Shown here in pieces: positions 14,732 through 22,829 of a stretch of 25,930 nucleotides of DNA. Source of the DNA: JBGOUP01 sp041477655 (GTDB lineage: Bacteria; Patescibacteriota; UBA1384; 2-12-FULL-50-11). The position numbers and the translations under genes are program-made. Where the stretch lies: assembly GCA_041477655.1 (NCBI GenBank), contig JBGOUP010000011.1, forward strand, positions 1 through 25,930, written 5' to 3'. How positions within the stretch are numbered: the first letter of the stretch is position 1; each line of letters begins with the position of its first letter. The notes under the pieces are model-generated. The model did not search any database and had not been told where the DNA came from. It saw only the letters and a program-made list of their open reading frames with translations.

Positions 14732-17161
14732 ATGGCCCTGACAGTTTTACCACGAATTTCCGGTAGCCCGACCACTCGACTGGTAGAGATATTGATCAGG
14801 CGAAAGCTTATCAAGCCCGAGTTTTCTCAACTACTTAAGGGCAAATCCCTGTCGGAAATAGCCAACTACGCTGTCAATAAAAAACTGGCTACCGACGACC
14901 AAATTTCCCAGGCCTTTGCCGAGTTTTATAACCTGCCGTTCATCAGTCTGGCCAACCGGATCATTCCCTTGAAACACGCCCAGCTTCTGCCGGAAGACGT
15001 GGCTAAAGCCTTTTCAATTGCCATCTATCAGCTCGACGGCCTCAACTTGCATTTGGCCGTTGGCGACCCTTCTAAGCTTCAACGCAATGCTCCAAGTCTG
15101 CTGGTTAGACTAAGACGGCAAAAGGGACTGAAAATTCATTTAGCCATTGTCCCAAGGATTGATGTTAGAGCGGCCATCCGCAAAATTTATCATTCAGAGC
15201 TTCAAGAAAAACCTGAACTTAAACTTGTCGATACCCCGATAGTTCTCAACCAAACCGCCAAACCGACTGACATCAAGGCTAGCACGGCCACCTCTACACC
15301 AGATCACCAGGCCAGCCAAAAAACCCTAACCAAGTCGGTTGAGCAGGAAGGCAAGTTTGTTGATTTACGATCCAAGATAATTGCTCAAGATGTCTTGAGT
15401 AAAATTCCCTACGAGGTGGCCAAGAAATACAAAATGGTTGTTTTTGATCTAGAACTGCAGAAGAGTCAATTTGAGCCGCCACTAATCAAAGTGGCTCTAG
15501 TCAATCCTGACGACCTTCGTGCCAAAGAGATATTGAGCTATATCGAGTCGAGAAATAAGATTTTGGTCGAGCGCTACTCCACTGATCAAGCCTCATTTGA
15601 CGCTGTCTTAAAACAGTACCAACAGAGTGGCCAAGCTGGGTCGGAGGTTAAGGAGGAGCACGACCTAAAAACGGCCAACCAACAGCCAAATCAGCCGACT
15701 GGTTCGACGACGATGGTCAAGGAAAAGCCAGCTCCCTACAAAATGGTCGATCAACTGCCAAGTCCCACCTCTACAACCGGACTTAATTTAAAAGCTGGCG
15801 ATATTATCAATAAACCGAGCGAAGAAACTAATGACGAACTTCAGAGATTGGCCAAGGAGCAAGAGACTAATCTTGAGAACCAAGATCTGGACAAGCTATT
15901 AAAAGGTCCGGTTCGCTCCGTAGAAGACCTGGCTAAAGTTTTCAAGGGCGGTGTAATTCCAGAAATCGTTGCCGCTACTCTATTTTTGGCCATTCACATG
16001 AAGGCCAGCGACGTTCATATTGAGGCCGAGCAAGACTCTGTTCGCGTCCGTTTTCGGGTTGATGGCATTCTCCACGATGTCATTCATGTGCCATATTTTC
16101 TTCACGCTCCACTAATCTCCAGAATTAAAATTCTGGCCCGGATGAAAATCGATGAACAGCGCATCCCCCAAGATGGTCGTTTCGATGTTGTCATAGATAA
16201 ACGCCAAGTTGACTTACGCGTCTCAACCCTGCCAACGGTTCATGGCGAAAAGATTGTTATGCGCTTACTGGACAAGAGCGAGGGTGTTCTGACGCTTGAA
16301 CAGTTGGGAATTACCGGCACTAATTTCGATCGGTTGGTGGCCAATATCGAAAAACCATTTGGCATCATCCTCTCAACCGGCCCGACCGGTTCTGGTAAGT
16401 CAACAACCTTGTACGCAATTCTTAGCCGGATTAGCCAGCCGGGGGTAAATATAATTACTCTTGAGGATCCGGTTGAGTACGAACTGCCCGGTTTAAATCA
16501 ATCCCAAGTTAAGCCACAGATCGGCTTCACCTTTGCCGAAGGTCTCCGCTCGGTCCTTCGTCAGGATCCAAACATCATTATGGTAGGCGAGGTTCGAGAT
16601 CTAGAGACTGCCGCTATGGCCACCCACGCCGCCTTGACTGGTCACCTGGTTCTGTCGACCCTTCACACCAACGATGCCTCTGGCGCCCTGCCTCGGTTAA
16701 TTGACATGGGGGTGGAGCCATATTTAATCACTTCCTCGATGAACGCGGTCATCGGTCAGCGCCTGGTTCGAAAAGTCTGTGAACATTGCCGCGAGCCGAT
16801 GACGATTCCCCCGGCCGTACTGGCTCACATCAAACGGGAGCTCGAAGCAATGCCCACCGGCCAGATGAAAAATATGAATCCCAATCAGCTGGTCTTTTAC
16901 CATGGCCGCGGCTGTCCGGAATGCACCGACGGCTACTCCGGCCGAATCGGTATTTTTGAGGTCTTAACCATGACTGACGCTATTGAGGATTTGGCTGTCC
17001 GAAAGGCACCGGCCTTGAAATTAAAGGAAACAGCCATTGCCGAGGGCATGATTACCATGCTTCAAGACGGCTTAATCAAAGCTCTCAAGGGTATTACTAC
17101 GGTTGACGAGGTTCTACGCGTGACCACTACTCAAATCAAAGAAGTCCCAGGCGGGAAGTGA
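14732..17161 (+). CDS. pilB: Type IV pilus extension ATPase PilB (GspE family)
   Basis: 809 aa, longer than usual (about 560-580). Two MshEN/GspE N-terminal domains occur (about 1-115 and about 205-305), separated and followed by charged, Q/T-rich linkers (to about 405), which explains the length. The core has GPTGSGKST (Walker A, Lys556), NIIMVGEVRD (Walker B, Glu620), the THAALTGHLVLSTLHTNDA His box and a zinc module with CEHC (683, 686) and CPEC (728, 731). ATP hydrolysis drives pilus assembly from the cytoplasmic side. It starts 3 nt after the 91-aa gene. One of the two N-terminal domains may bind a nucleotide second messenger as known for MshEN; this is inferred. Confidence 0.95.
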   Translation: MALTVLPRISGSPTTRLVEILIRRKLIKPEFSQLLKGKSLSEIANYAVNKKLATDDQISQAFAEFYNLPFISLANRIIPLKHAQLLPEDVAKAFSIAIYQLDGLNLHLAVGDPSKLQRNAPSLLVRLRRQKGLKIHLAIVPRIDVRAAIRKIYHSELQEKPELKLVDTPIVLNQTAKPTDIKASTATSTPDHQASQKTLTKSVEQEGKFVDLRSKIIAQDVLSKIPYEVAKKYKMVVFDLELQKSQFEPPLIKVALVNPDDLRAKEILSYIESRNKILVERYSTDQASFDAVLKQYQQSGQAGSEVKEEHDLKTANQQPNQPTGSTTMVKEKPAPYKMVDQLPSPTSTTGLNLKAGDIINKPSEETNDELQRLAKEQETNLENQDLDKLLKGPVRSVEDLAKVFKGGVIPEIVAATLFLAIHMKASDVHIEAEQDSVRVRFRVDGILHDVIHVPYFLHAPLISRIKILARMKIDEQRIPQDGRFDVVIDKRQVDLRVSTLPTVHGEKIVMRLLDKSEGVLTLEQLGITGTNFDRLVANIEKPFGIILSTGPTGSGKSTTLYAILSRISQPGVNIITLEDPVEYELPGLNQSQVKPQIGFTFAEGLRSVLRQDPNIIMVGEVRDLETAAMATHAALTGHLVLSTLHTNDASGALPRLIDMGVEPYLITSSMNAVIGQRLVRKVCEHCREPMTIPPAVLAHIKRELEAMPTGQMKNMNPNQLVFYHGRGCPECTDGYSGRIGIFEVLTMTDAIEDLAVRKAPALKLKETAIAEGMITMLQDGLIKALKGITTVDEVLRVTTTQIKEVPGGK

Positions 17162-17352
17162 TAAACCCTCTTCAGCGGTACGAGTCCTCGCGGCCCAGCC
17201 GCCGCTCGGCTCTCGAGCTCCTCCTCGCTCTCTCGGAGCTTTGCTCCTCGAACCATGCCCGCTCGTCGTCCGTTACGCCCGCCCGAACAGGGTCTATCAC
17301 TTTTGCTTCGCCCTTTCCTTATCTAATAAATCAAAAAACTACGAGCCATGAG

Positions 17353-17502
17353 CCTGTAAATACAGGTCAGCGAGCAGTTTTTCACCTCCCTGTGAAAATT
17401 CTTTGTCTGGGCGTGCTAGGGGGTGGGTCGGACAGGGTAGGGGGACCGCTTCGCAGTAGATCCCCCTACCCTGTCAAAATAATGTCTTGAAGCGCAGCTT
17501 CT
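17353..17502. repeat. Structured non-coding interval between pilB and pilT, including a perfect 15-bp inverted repeat
   Basis: The 413 bp between pilB and pilT (17162-17574) hold no convincing gene. Hairpins seen: CCTGTA/TACAGG (17353-17358, 17361-17366); TTTTCAC/GTGAAAA (17379-17385, 17392-17398); a perfect GACAGGGTAGGGGGA with its complement at 17431-17445 and 17461-17475 (15-nt loop); and GAAGC-GCA-GCTTC (17490-17502). None has the T-tract of a classic terminator. The first 130 bp are GC-rich and repeat words such as GCTCCGAG on the minus strand. It may be a processing or attenuation region, or a small mobile repeat. Confidence 0.6.
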
Positions 17503-17574
17503 AAAAATATTTTCTACTTGTTTTGTATAAATTTTCCATTTTGTATAGAGTAGATTATATGAGGGAGGGAACCG

Positions 17575-18642
17575 ATGCCTGAAGCAATGACAGCCCAGAT
17601 GAAGCAACTGCTTGACGCCGCTATCGCTAAGCGTTCGAGCGACTTGCATATAACCGTTGGCGTTCCGCCGACACTGCGAATTGATGGTCGCCTCTTTCCA
17701 ATTCCTGATCTAGGCATTGTCACTCCGGAAAACTCCGAGCGATTATTGATGGGCATTATGACCCCGGAACAGGTTGAGCGTCTCCATCAACGCAAAGAGT
17801 TGGACTTCTCCTTTGGTTACCAAAATACCCGTTTTCGAACCAATGCTTTCTACCAAAAAGGCACCTTGAGCGCCGCCCTGCGCTTAATCCCCATGGCTAT
17901 TCAGACCATCGAGCAACTAGGTATTCCGCCCATCCTCGAGCGTTTCACCGAACCAAGCCAGGGCTTTGTTATTATTACCGGGCCGACTGGACACGGAAAG
18001 TCCACTACCTTGGCGGCCTTGATCGAATCCATTAATCAGCGTCGAAGCGAGCACATTATTACCATTGAAGATCCAATTGAGTATGTCTTTGAGCACAAAA
18101 AATCCATCATCGAGCAAAGAGAGATTATTACTGACACCAACTCTTTTAGCCGGGCACTTCGTTCAGCCCTGCGGGAGGATCCAAATGTGGTTCTTGTTGG
18201 TGAGATGCGGGACCTTGAAACAATTGAAGCCGCCCTAACCCTGGCCGAAACCGGTCACTTGGTCTTCACCACCCTGCACACCAATTCTGCCGCCCAGACT
18301 GCCGATCGAATTATTGATGTTTTTCCACCCCACCAGCAACAGCAGGTACGGATGCAGTTGGCCAACGTCCTGCTTGGCGTTATCTCTCAACGCCTTCTAC
18401 CCAGGGTCGAAGGCGGCCGGGTTTTGGCCACGGAAATTATGATTGCCAACTCGGCCATTCGTAATACCATCCGCGAGGGCAAGACTCATCAACTGCCAAA
18501 CATCATCCAAACCTCGGCTTCCGAAGGTATGATCTCACTGGATAAAGTTCTGGCCGAGTTAGTCAGCCGTGGTGAGATCACAATTGATGTGGCTCTGTCC
18601 TGGGCGATTGACCCCAAAGCCTTTAAGATGATGGTCTACTAA
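17575..18642 (+). CDS. pilT: Type IV pilus retraction ATPase PilT
   Basis: 355 aa, the usual PilT length. N-terminal PAS-like domain (SSDLHITVGVPPTLRIDGRL), then the ATPase core: GPTGHGKST (136-144, Lys142; His140 replaces the common Ser), an Asp box (HIITIEDPIEYVFEHKKSIIEQRE), Walker B VVLVGEMRDLETI and the His box TGHLVFTTLHTNSA. The C-terminal AIRNTIREGKTHQLPNIIQTS is the PilT retraction signature. Depolymerises the pilus for retraction and twitching. GGGAGGG lies 5 nt before ATG 17575, which fixes the start; ATG 17587 is less likely. A weak TTGTTT/TATAGA promoter may lie near 17518-17549. Confidence 0.96.
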   Translation: MPEAMTAQMKQLLDAAIAKRSSDLHITVGVPPTLRIDGRLFPIPDLGIVTPENSERLLMGIMTPEQVERLHQRKELDFSFGYQNTRFRTNAFYQKGTLSAALRLIPMAIQTIEQLGIPPILERFTEPSQGFVIITGPTGHGKSTTLAALIESINQRRSEHIITIEDPIEYVFEHKKSIIEQREIITDTNSFSRALRSALREDPNVVLVGEMRDLETIEAALTLAETGHLVFTTLHTNSAAQTADRIIDVFPPHQQQQVRMQLANVLLGVISQRLLPRVEGGRVLATEIMIANSAIRNTIREGKTHQLPNIIQTSASEGMISLDKVLAELVSRGEITIDVALSWAIDPKAFKMMVY

Positions 18643-18668
18643 TGCGAGATAAATTTTCACTTTTCACT

Positions 18669-18770
18669 TTTCAATTTTCAATAAAAACAACAAATAACAA
18701 TTTTCAAAAGTTTAGGGATTGAATAATTGGAAATTAAATGAAAATTGTAAATTGTAAATTGAAAATTACT
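18669..18770. repeat. AT-rich inverted repeat between pilT and pilC
   Basis: The 145-bp gap is made of variations on TTTTCAATTTTCAA and its complement AAATTGTAAATTGAAAATT. One perfect 10-bp pair is AATTTTCAAT (18673-18682) and ATTGAAAATT (18758-18767). It would form a long loose stem-loop. No gene is visible. It may be a dispersed low-complexity repeat or set the pilT/pilC expression ratio. Confidence 0.5.
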
Positions 18771-18787
18771 TCTGTAGGAAGATACTG

Positions 18788-19861
18788 ATGGCCAAATCCG
18801 AAAACCTCGTTACCAACCTCTTTCACCGAATTAGCATTAAGGAGCGTAGTTTCGTTGCCCGTCAGCTGGCGGTTATGCTTCAGTCGGGTTTACCAATTAC
18901 TCAAGCAGTTCGCTATATGGGTAACCAAACGACCAACGATCGGATCAAAGAAATTTTGGCAGAAATTGTTGTTGATCTAGAAAACGGTTACCGATTTTCC
19001 GAGGCGATTAAAAAACACCCCAGGCTTTTTAACGGCATATTTATTGCCGTGGTGGCGGCAGGGGAAACATCGGGTAAACTGGATGAAGTATTGAATCTTT
19101 TGGCCGATGAACAGGAGAAAGATGTTGGTTTTCGCTCCAAGGTGGTTGGCGCCCTGCTCTACCCGGGTTTTATAGTTGTGGCCATGATTGTGGTTGGGAT
19201 TATTATGGTTACCCGGATAATTCCGGCTCTGGAGGGCGTCTTTAAGGAGTCGAACGTACCCTTGCCATTCACCACCAGAGCTGTCATTGCCGTTACTCAC
19301 TCGCTCATTAACTTCTGGTATCTATACATTTTTGGCATTGGTCTGCTCATTTTTGTCTTTGTCCGTTACACCGCCACCGAAGACGGCCGTCGAACTTTGA
19401 GCGAAACAACCTTGCGAATTCCAGTCATTGGCGTGCTGGTTAAAAATCTGGAAATGGCTCGGTTCACTCGCATTTTTGCCATGCTAATTCAAGCCGGTGT
19501 GCCAATTATCCAAGCGCTTAACTCGGTTGGAGAGGTTCTGGATAACGCCATTTATCGAGAGGCTCTAATTGATGTAGCCAGTAACGTTGAACGGGGCTCG
19601 CCCATTTCTAAATCGCTGGTTAAACATCCAGAATTTCCGGGCGCCGTTACCCAAATGATTGGGGTAGGGGAGCAAACAGGAAAACTTGAGCAGGTCTTGA
19701 ACAAACTGGCCGATTATTACGAACGAGAAACCGACCAAGAGGTTAAGAACGTTGCCGCTCTAACCGAACCAGTCGTTTTTGTCATTGTTGGCCTAGGCGT
19801 GGCCGTTTTGGTCTTCTCTATTATTGTGCCAATCTATAATTTGGCCGGAGCCATCAAGTAA
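18788..19861 (+). CDS. pilC: Type IV pilus inner-membrane platform protein PilC (GspF family)
   Basis: 357 aa with two T2SSF domains: the first about residues 20-140 (ERSFVARQLAVMLQSGLPITQAV, AAGETSGKLDEVL), the second about 222-345 (ARFTRIFAMLIQAGVPIIQAL, IGVGEQTGKLEQVLNKLADYYERE). Each is followed by strongly hydrophobic segments, and an extra hydrophobic stretch lies at about 178-200 (LYIFGIGLLIFVFV). It forms the rotary platform on which PilB and PilT act. AGGA lies about 10 nt before ATG 18788. The position after pilT is usual. The full set of motifs is present. Confidence 0.95.
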   Translation: MAKSENLVTNLFHRISIKERSFVARQLAVMLQSGLPITQAVRYMGNQTTNDRIKEILAEIVVDLENGYRFSEAIKKHPRLFNGIFIAVVAAGETSGKLDEVLNLLADEQEKDVGFRSKVVGALLYPGFIVVAMIVVGIIMVTRIIPALEGVFKESNVPLPFTTRAVIAVTHSLINFWYLYIFGIGLLIFVFVRYTATEDGRRTLSETTLRIPVIGVLVKNLEMARFTRIFAMLIQAGVPIIQALNSVGEVLDNAIYREALIDVASNVERGSPISKSLVKHPEFPGAVTQMIGVGEQTGKLEQVLNKLADYYERETDQEVKNVAALTEPVVFVIVGLGVAVLVFSIIVPIYNLAGAIK

Positions 19862-19909
19862 CGCTTGTCCCCATCACGGCAGAACACTTGAATATGGTAG
19901 TTTAGAAGT

Positions 19910-20542
19910 ATGGTTATTTTTGTAGATGAGTCGGGAGATTCCGGATTAAAGTTTAATAGGGGATCGAGCGAGTTCTTTACTGTCTCACTGGTAGTTTTTG
20001 AAGACGAAAGTGAAGCTAAGGCATGTGATGATCGGATAACCCTACTGAAGCACGAGCTTAGTTGGAATGAATCTGATGAATTCCACTTTATTCGTAATTC
20101 GGATAAGGCTCGTCGTCAATTTTTGGAAGCAGTGGCGCCCTATAGTTTCTTTTATTACGGTAATGTTATTGATAAGGCTTCGCCCAGGTTTTCCAAACAC
20201 GAATTTACGGATAAGCGTTCCTTCTATAAATACGCCGTCGGTTTGGTTTTTGAAAATGCCAAAGATAAGCTTAATGACGCCATTGTTGTCATTGATCAAA
20301 GCGACAACCCTCACTTTAAGCGCCAGTTGGCTAAATATTTGCACAATAAAATGAATGACGGGAAGAAGCGGCTAATCAAAGACGTTAAAACGCAAAGATC
20401 AAAGAGCAACAACCTTCTACAGCTTGCTGACTACGTGGCTGGAGCTATTAATCGTTCTATGCAGAAAAACAAAAAATTTGCCGCAGACTATCGGAATATT
20501 ATTTCTCATCGAGAGATAGGGGTCGAGATCTGGCCCAGGTAA
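19910..20542 (+). CDS. DUF3800 family protein (RNase H-like fold)
   Basis: 210 aa. It starts with FVDESGDSG, the DUF3800 hallmark (DESGD); continues with FFTVSLVVFEDESEA, a DEFHFIRNS segment with the conserved acidic/His pair, then VVIDQSDNPHFKRQLAKYL and LLQLADYVAGAINR (QxADxxAGA). These supply the acidic residues of an RNase H-like nuclease site. The family is frequent near mobile elements and defence genes but its biology is not settled. The next genes on the other strand are an AbrB-like regulator and a second DUF3800 gene, so this looks like a small accessory block after the pil genes. No Shine-Dalgarno sequence is visible. Confidence 0.88.
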   Translation: MVIFVDESGDSGLKFNRGSSEFFTVSLVVFEDESEAKACDDRITLLKHELSWNESDEFHFIRNSDKARRQFLEAVAPYSFFYYGNVIDKASPRFSKHEFTDKRSFYKYAVGLVFENAKDKLNDAIVVIDQSDNPHFKRQLAKYLHNKMNDGKKRLIKDVKTQRSKSNNLLQLADYVAGAINRSMQKNKKFAADYRNIISHREIGVEIWPR

Positions 20543-20551
20543 ACAGAAACC

Positions 20552-20612
20552 TCCGACCCTATCTATGCGTGAAGCACAGAATGCGACGATGAACGTCACT
20601 ATTCGGGTCGGA
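20552..20612. repeat. 8-bp inverted repeat TCCGACCC ... GGGTCGGA in the DUF3800-AbrB gap
   Basis: Perfect arms at 20552-20559 and 20605-20612 enclose 45 bp, between the ends of two convergent genes. The word GGAAGCAATTCC following it recurs near 21080. Possibly a degraded terminator or a remnant repeat. Confidence 0.3.
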
Positions 20613-20680
20613 AGCAATTCCCTGGCAAGCGTATCACACGTACTACTGGTTGTCAACCTCTGTGTCACAAACAGGAATCA

Positions 20681-20944
20681 TTAACCTTTCTTTGTTTTAA
20701 GAATTTGCTTGAGAAAGGCAACATTTTCTGGTGAAAGCACATCGTACTTGACGAATCCGCTGATTTCTTCTGCGGTATAACTCCGAGCGTTGTCGGCCTG
20801 AATATCAACCGGCTGTAAAACTATTCTTTTACCCTCAAGACTAACATCAAGGTAGGTGTCGGTGTTAATGCTTAATTTGTTACGAATTTCTTTGGGGATG
20901 GTAATCTGTCCTTTACTGGTTGGTCGAATTAATGATTTCGCCAT
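20681..20944 (-). CDS. SpoVT-AbrB domain transcriptional regulator / antitoxin
   Basis: 87 aa from ATG 20944. The N-terminal 45 residues are a swapped-hairpin AbrB domain: SLIRPTSKGQITIPKEIRNKL, then DTYLDVSLEGKRIVLQPV. A short helical C-terminus (TAEEISGFVKYDVLSPENVAFLKQIL) may bind a partner. AAAGGA 6 nt before ATG 20944 decides the start; an in-frame ATG at 20971 would add nine residues. Small AbrB proteins often act as DNA-binding antitoxins or autoregulators. No toxin with a known fold is adjacent; the DUF3800 genes on both sides are the nearest candidates for partners, which is speculation. Confidence 0.88.
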   Translation of the reverse strand: MAKSLIRPTSKGQITIPKEIRNKLSINTDTYLDVSLEGKRIVLQPVDIQADNARSYTAEEISGFVKYDVLSPENVAFLKQILKTKKG

Positions 20945-21129
20945 ATGGTATCCTTTGTACTTGAAACTCAAAAGTGAATAGCTACCAGGTGGACCAGTTT
21001 TCTTGACATTTGTCTCACTGTGTGCTACGAATGACGTAGTGGCAATTAAGTCCCTTTGTGTGGGGTTCCGTAGGTTCCTCGGGAAGCAATTCCTAAATAG
21101 CGCAGAGGGCTTTGTCCTACTATCGGGGG

Positions 21130-21770
21130 CTAAGAGAATACAGGAGATTCCTCTTGTATCTTTTGTTTAATGATGTTGTAGTAAGCTTCGTCGCTGTGCT
21201 CGTATTTACGGAAAATCGCCCAAGAAGCCATATCAGTCAATTGTAATGACCGCTCTTCATGGGGAGTTTTGATTTCAATCTTCAAATCCAACGCATGATC
21301 AGTTTTAGTCTTTTCTTTGAGGTAGCTTATGAAGTTATTATTGAGAAATCGATTCGTTTCTCGACGAGAAGCAATTAAGTGGATTGGTTGATCGATTGGA
21401 ATAATTTTTTTATTAATCAAGCGGCTTAGCAGGATGTTAGCCACAAAGCTGTAGAGCAAATGTCTCTCTTCTTGCATTTTCGTATAAACATTCTTTTTGT
21501 CTAAGTACACAGTAAGGATACTAACGTCCCGTTGACTCAGTAAACGCAATACTTTGTGGCGAGTTTTTGGATGCTCACGAAAAGCGTGAAGAGTACCGGC
21601 GTGACGCTTCACCTCTTTCTTACTAAAAGAGTGGAAGGTTTTCTTGAGGATCGTCTCAATTGGACCTTTATCGTCAACAAAAGGGAAGTCACCATAAAAT
21701 AACGGCTCGTTCCTTTCTTTGTAAGATTAAAGCCCAAATCTCCGCTTTCATCTAAGAAAATATATGCCAT
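21130..21770 (-). pseudogene. DUF3800 family gene broken by a 1-bp frameshift
   Basis: ATG 21770 starts MAYIFLDESGDLGFNL, a typical DUF3800 N-terminus, reading to RYFMVTS near 21690. The frame then slips: the next phase continues FVDDKGPIETILKKTFHSFSKKEVKRHAGTL and runs to TAG 21130. It keeps ESGD, a central block around YLDKKNVYTKM, an RRETNRF segment and SLQLTDMASWAIFRKYEH at the C-terminus. The break lies at the AAAA run 21679-21682 (TTTT on the coding strand); one extra base there restores a full product of about 213 aa. It is either a recent pseudogene, a sequencing error in a homopolymer, or a slippage site. The second half alone would start inside the domain (ATG 21612). It differs clearly from the DUF3800 gene at 19910. 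Confidence 0.8.
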
Positions 21771-21926
21771 GCAACCACTTTGTTTGTACTTTTATCATAC
21801 CATACGATCACAGAAATTTTCAGGTTACTTATGGGAAATATTAAATCAAACTAAAATCCAATCTGACTTCCGTCGGGGTTTTTTGTGGGCTTGACAAGAC
21901 CACTGTAGCGAAGCAGACTTAAACAA

Positions 21927-22658
21927 ATGAGGAGGGGGATACTGAAAACTGGTTACCGAATACTGACCTGTCCCGAGCGCCGCTTGCTCCGAGCGAGGTC
22001 GAGGAGTCGAGGGAAAACTGGCTCCGCCTTTACCTTGATTGAACTGTTGGTTGTTATCGCCATTATTGGTATTTTGGCTGCCCTGATTATTATTTCGCTG
22101 TCAGGAGCCCGTTCGAAGGCGGCCGATGCTCAAAAGAAAAATAATGCTCGAAACCTAGATACAGCGCTTGCCCAGTTCTATTTGGATAACAATAATAAAT
22201 ATCCACCTGGTTTCTCTGGTTTTGCCGCAACTACAGTAAAAATAGCTCTAAGTGATGGTCAGTCGGTTAGCGGTAGCCCGTCCGATCCGTTATCAAAATA
22301 CCTCGTTGGCAAGACTGTGTTTGGCAACTATGCCACCGATAGAAGTGGCAACACGAACTCTACCGAGTCGGCTCGCTATATTAGTCAACCTGCGAGTTCG
22401 TGCTCTTCTGGAACCTGGCTCACAAACCTTTGCTATAAAAATTACGCCCAGGCTTGGTTGCTATCTTATGGTGGTGAAAATCCTATAGATCCGGACAACG
22501 CAGGCTCCCCTACCGGCGCTGGTAACGGCGTTTATCGTACCGATGACACCGGCGCATTGTCCCTTACTTACAACGTTTCCCTGATCGCAACCTTTGATCA
22601 ATTCGGTACTTACTTTCCTGACAACTCTAACGTTTTTGTTACCTACGGTCCCCAGTAA
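21927..22658 (+). CDS. Type IV prepilin 1 of the tandem array (leader extended by a repeat)
   Basis: 243 aa. After an unusually long leader (34 residues) comes SA|FTLIELLVVIAIIGILAALIIISL, with Ala at -1 and Glu at +5. The pilin domain has KNNARNLDTALAQFYLDNNNKYPPG, a possible disulfide pair (SSCSSGTWLTNLC) and ends FVTYGPQ, a C-terminus shared with the next two genes. Residues 10-32 come from a 69-bp insert bounded by GAAAACTGG direct repeats; removing it would give a 9-residue start joined to SAFTLIE in the same frame. A perfect TTGACA (21891-21896) is upstream but no clear -10. GGAGG falls inside the first codons rather than before the ATG, so the start is less certain than the domain. Confidence 0.85.
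   Translation: MRRGILKTGYRILTCPERRLLRARSRSRGKTGSAFTLIELLVVIAIIGILAALIIISLSGARSKAADAQKKNNARNLDTALAQFYLDNNNKYPPGFSGFAATTVKIALSDGQSVSGSPSDPLSKYLVGKTVFGNYATDRSGNTNSTESARYISQPASSCSSGTWLTNLCYKNYAQAWLLSYGGENPIDPDNAGSPTGAGNGVYRTDDTGALSLTYNVSLIATFDQFGTYFPDNSNVFVTYGPQ
21944..22021 (+). repeat. 69-bp in-frame insertion flanked by 9-bp direct repeats in a prepilin leader
   Basis: GAAAACTGG occurs at 21944-21952 and 22013-22021, exactly 69 bp apart. The segment between them contains CCTGTCCCGAGCG and GAGGTCGAGGAGTCGAGGG, words that recur downstream of the second and (inverted) third pilins. The insert is a multiple of three and keeps the prepilin frame open. It reads as a small mobile GC-rich repeat with a target duplication; a tandem duplication is the alternative. 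Confidence 0.6.
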
Positions 22659-22670
22659 AAATCAAACCAC

Positions 22671-22699
22671 TTGACACGTTCCTCGCCATTCTCGATAGT
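22671..22699 (+). promoter_or_regulatory. Predicted promoter of the second prepilin
   Basis: TTGACA (22671-22676), a 17-bp spacer, and GATAGT (22694-22699; four of six). It would give a leader of about 125 nt before ATG 22830. Confidence 0.45.
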
Positions 22700-22733
22700 A
22701 AAAGTATGCTCTCACTGATCGCAAGAGAGGGGA

Positions 22734-22803
22734 GGTCGACGGGAGTCGAGGGCAAGCGAAAGCTTGCGGATGAGCGTTCCTTGTGGCTTTAATATTGAGC
22801 CAT
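22734..22803 (+). other. Structured 5' leader of the second prepilin
   Basis: After the promoter the leader holds GAGGTCGACGGGAGTCGAGGG (22734-22752 region, a repeat word), a perfect hairpin GCAAGC-GAAA-GCTTGC (22752-22767) closed by a GNRA tetraloop, and TGGCT/AGCCA arms near 22782-22803. It could stabilise the mRNA of an abundant pilin; no known riboswitch is recognised. Confidence 0.45.
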
Positions 22804-22829
22804 AAGCCGATCATCGAATAAGGAGGAAA

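Noticed and set aside
17158..17490. 110-codon frame between pilB and pilT
   Set aside because: Starts with GTG overlapping the pilB stop, has low-complexity Ser/Arg/Leu-rich composition and covers hairpins and the 15-bp inverted repeat; no domain pattern.
21003..21031. TTGACA-N17-TACGAA on the plus strand, a possible antisense promoter into the broken DUF3800 gene
   Set aside because: The -10 matches only three of six bases and overlaps a CTACG/CGTAG hairpin; too weak to call.
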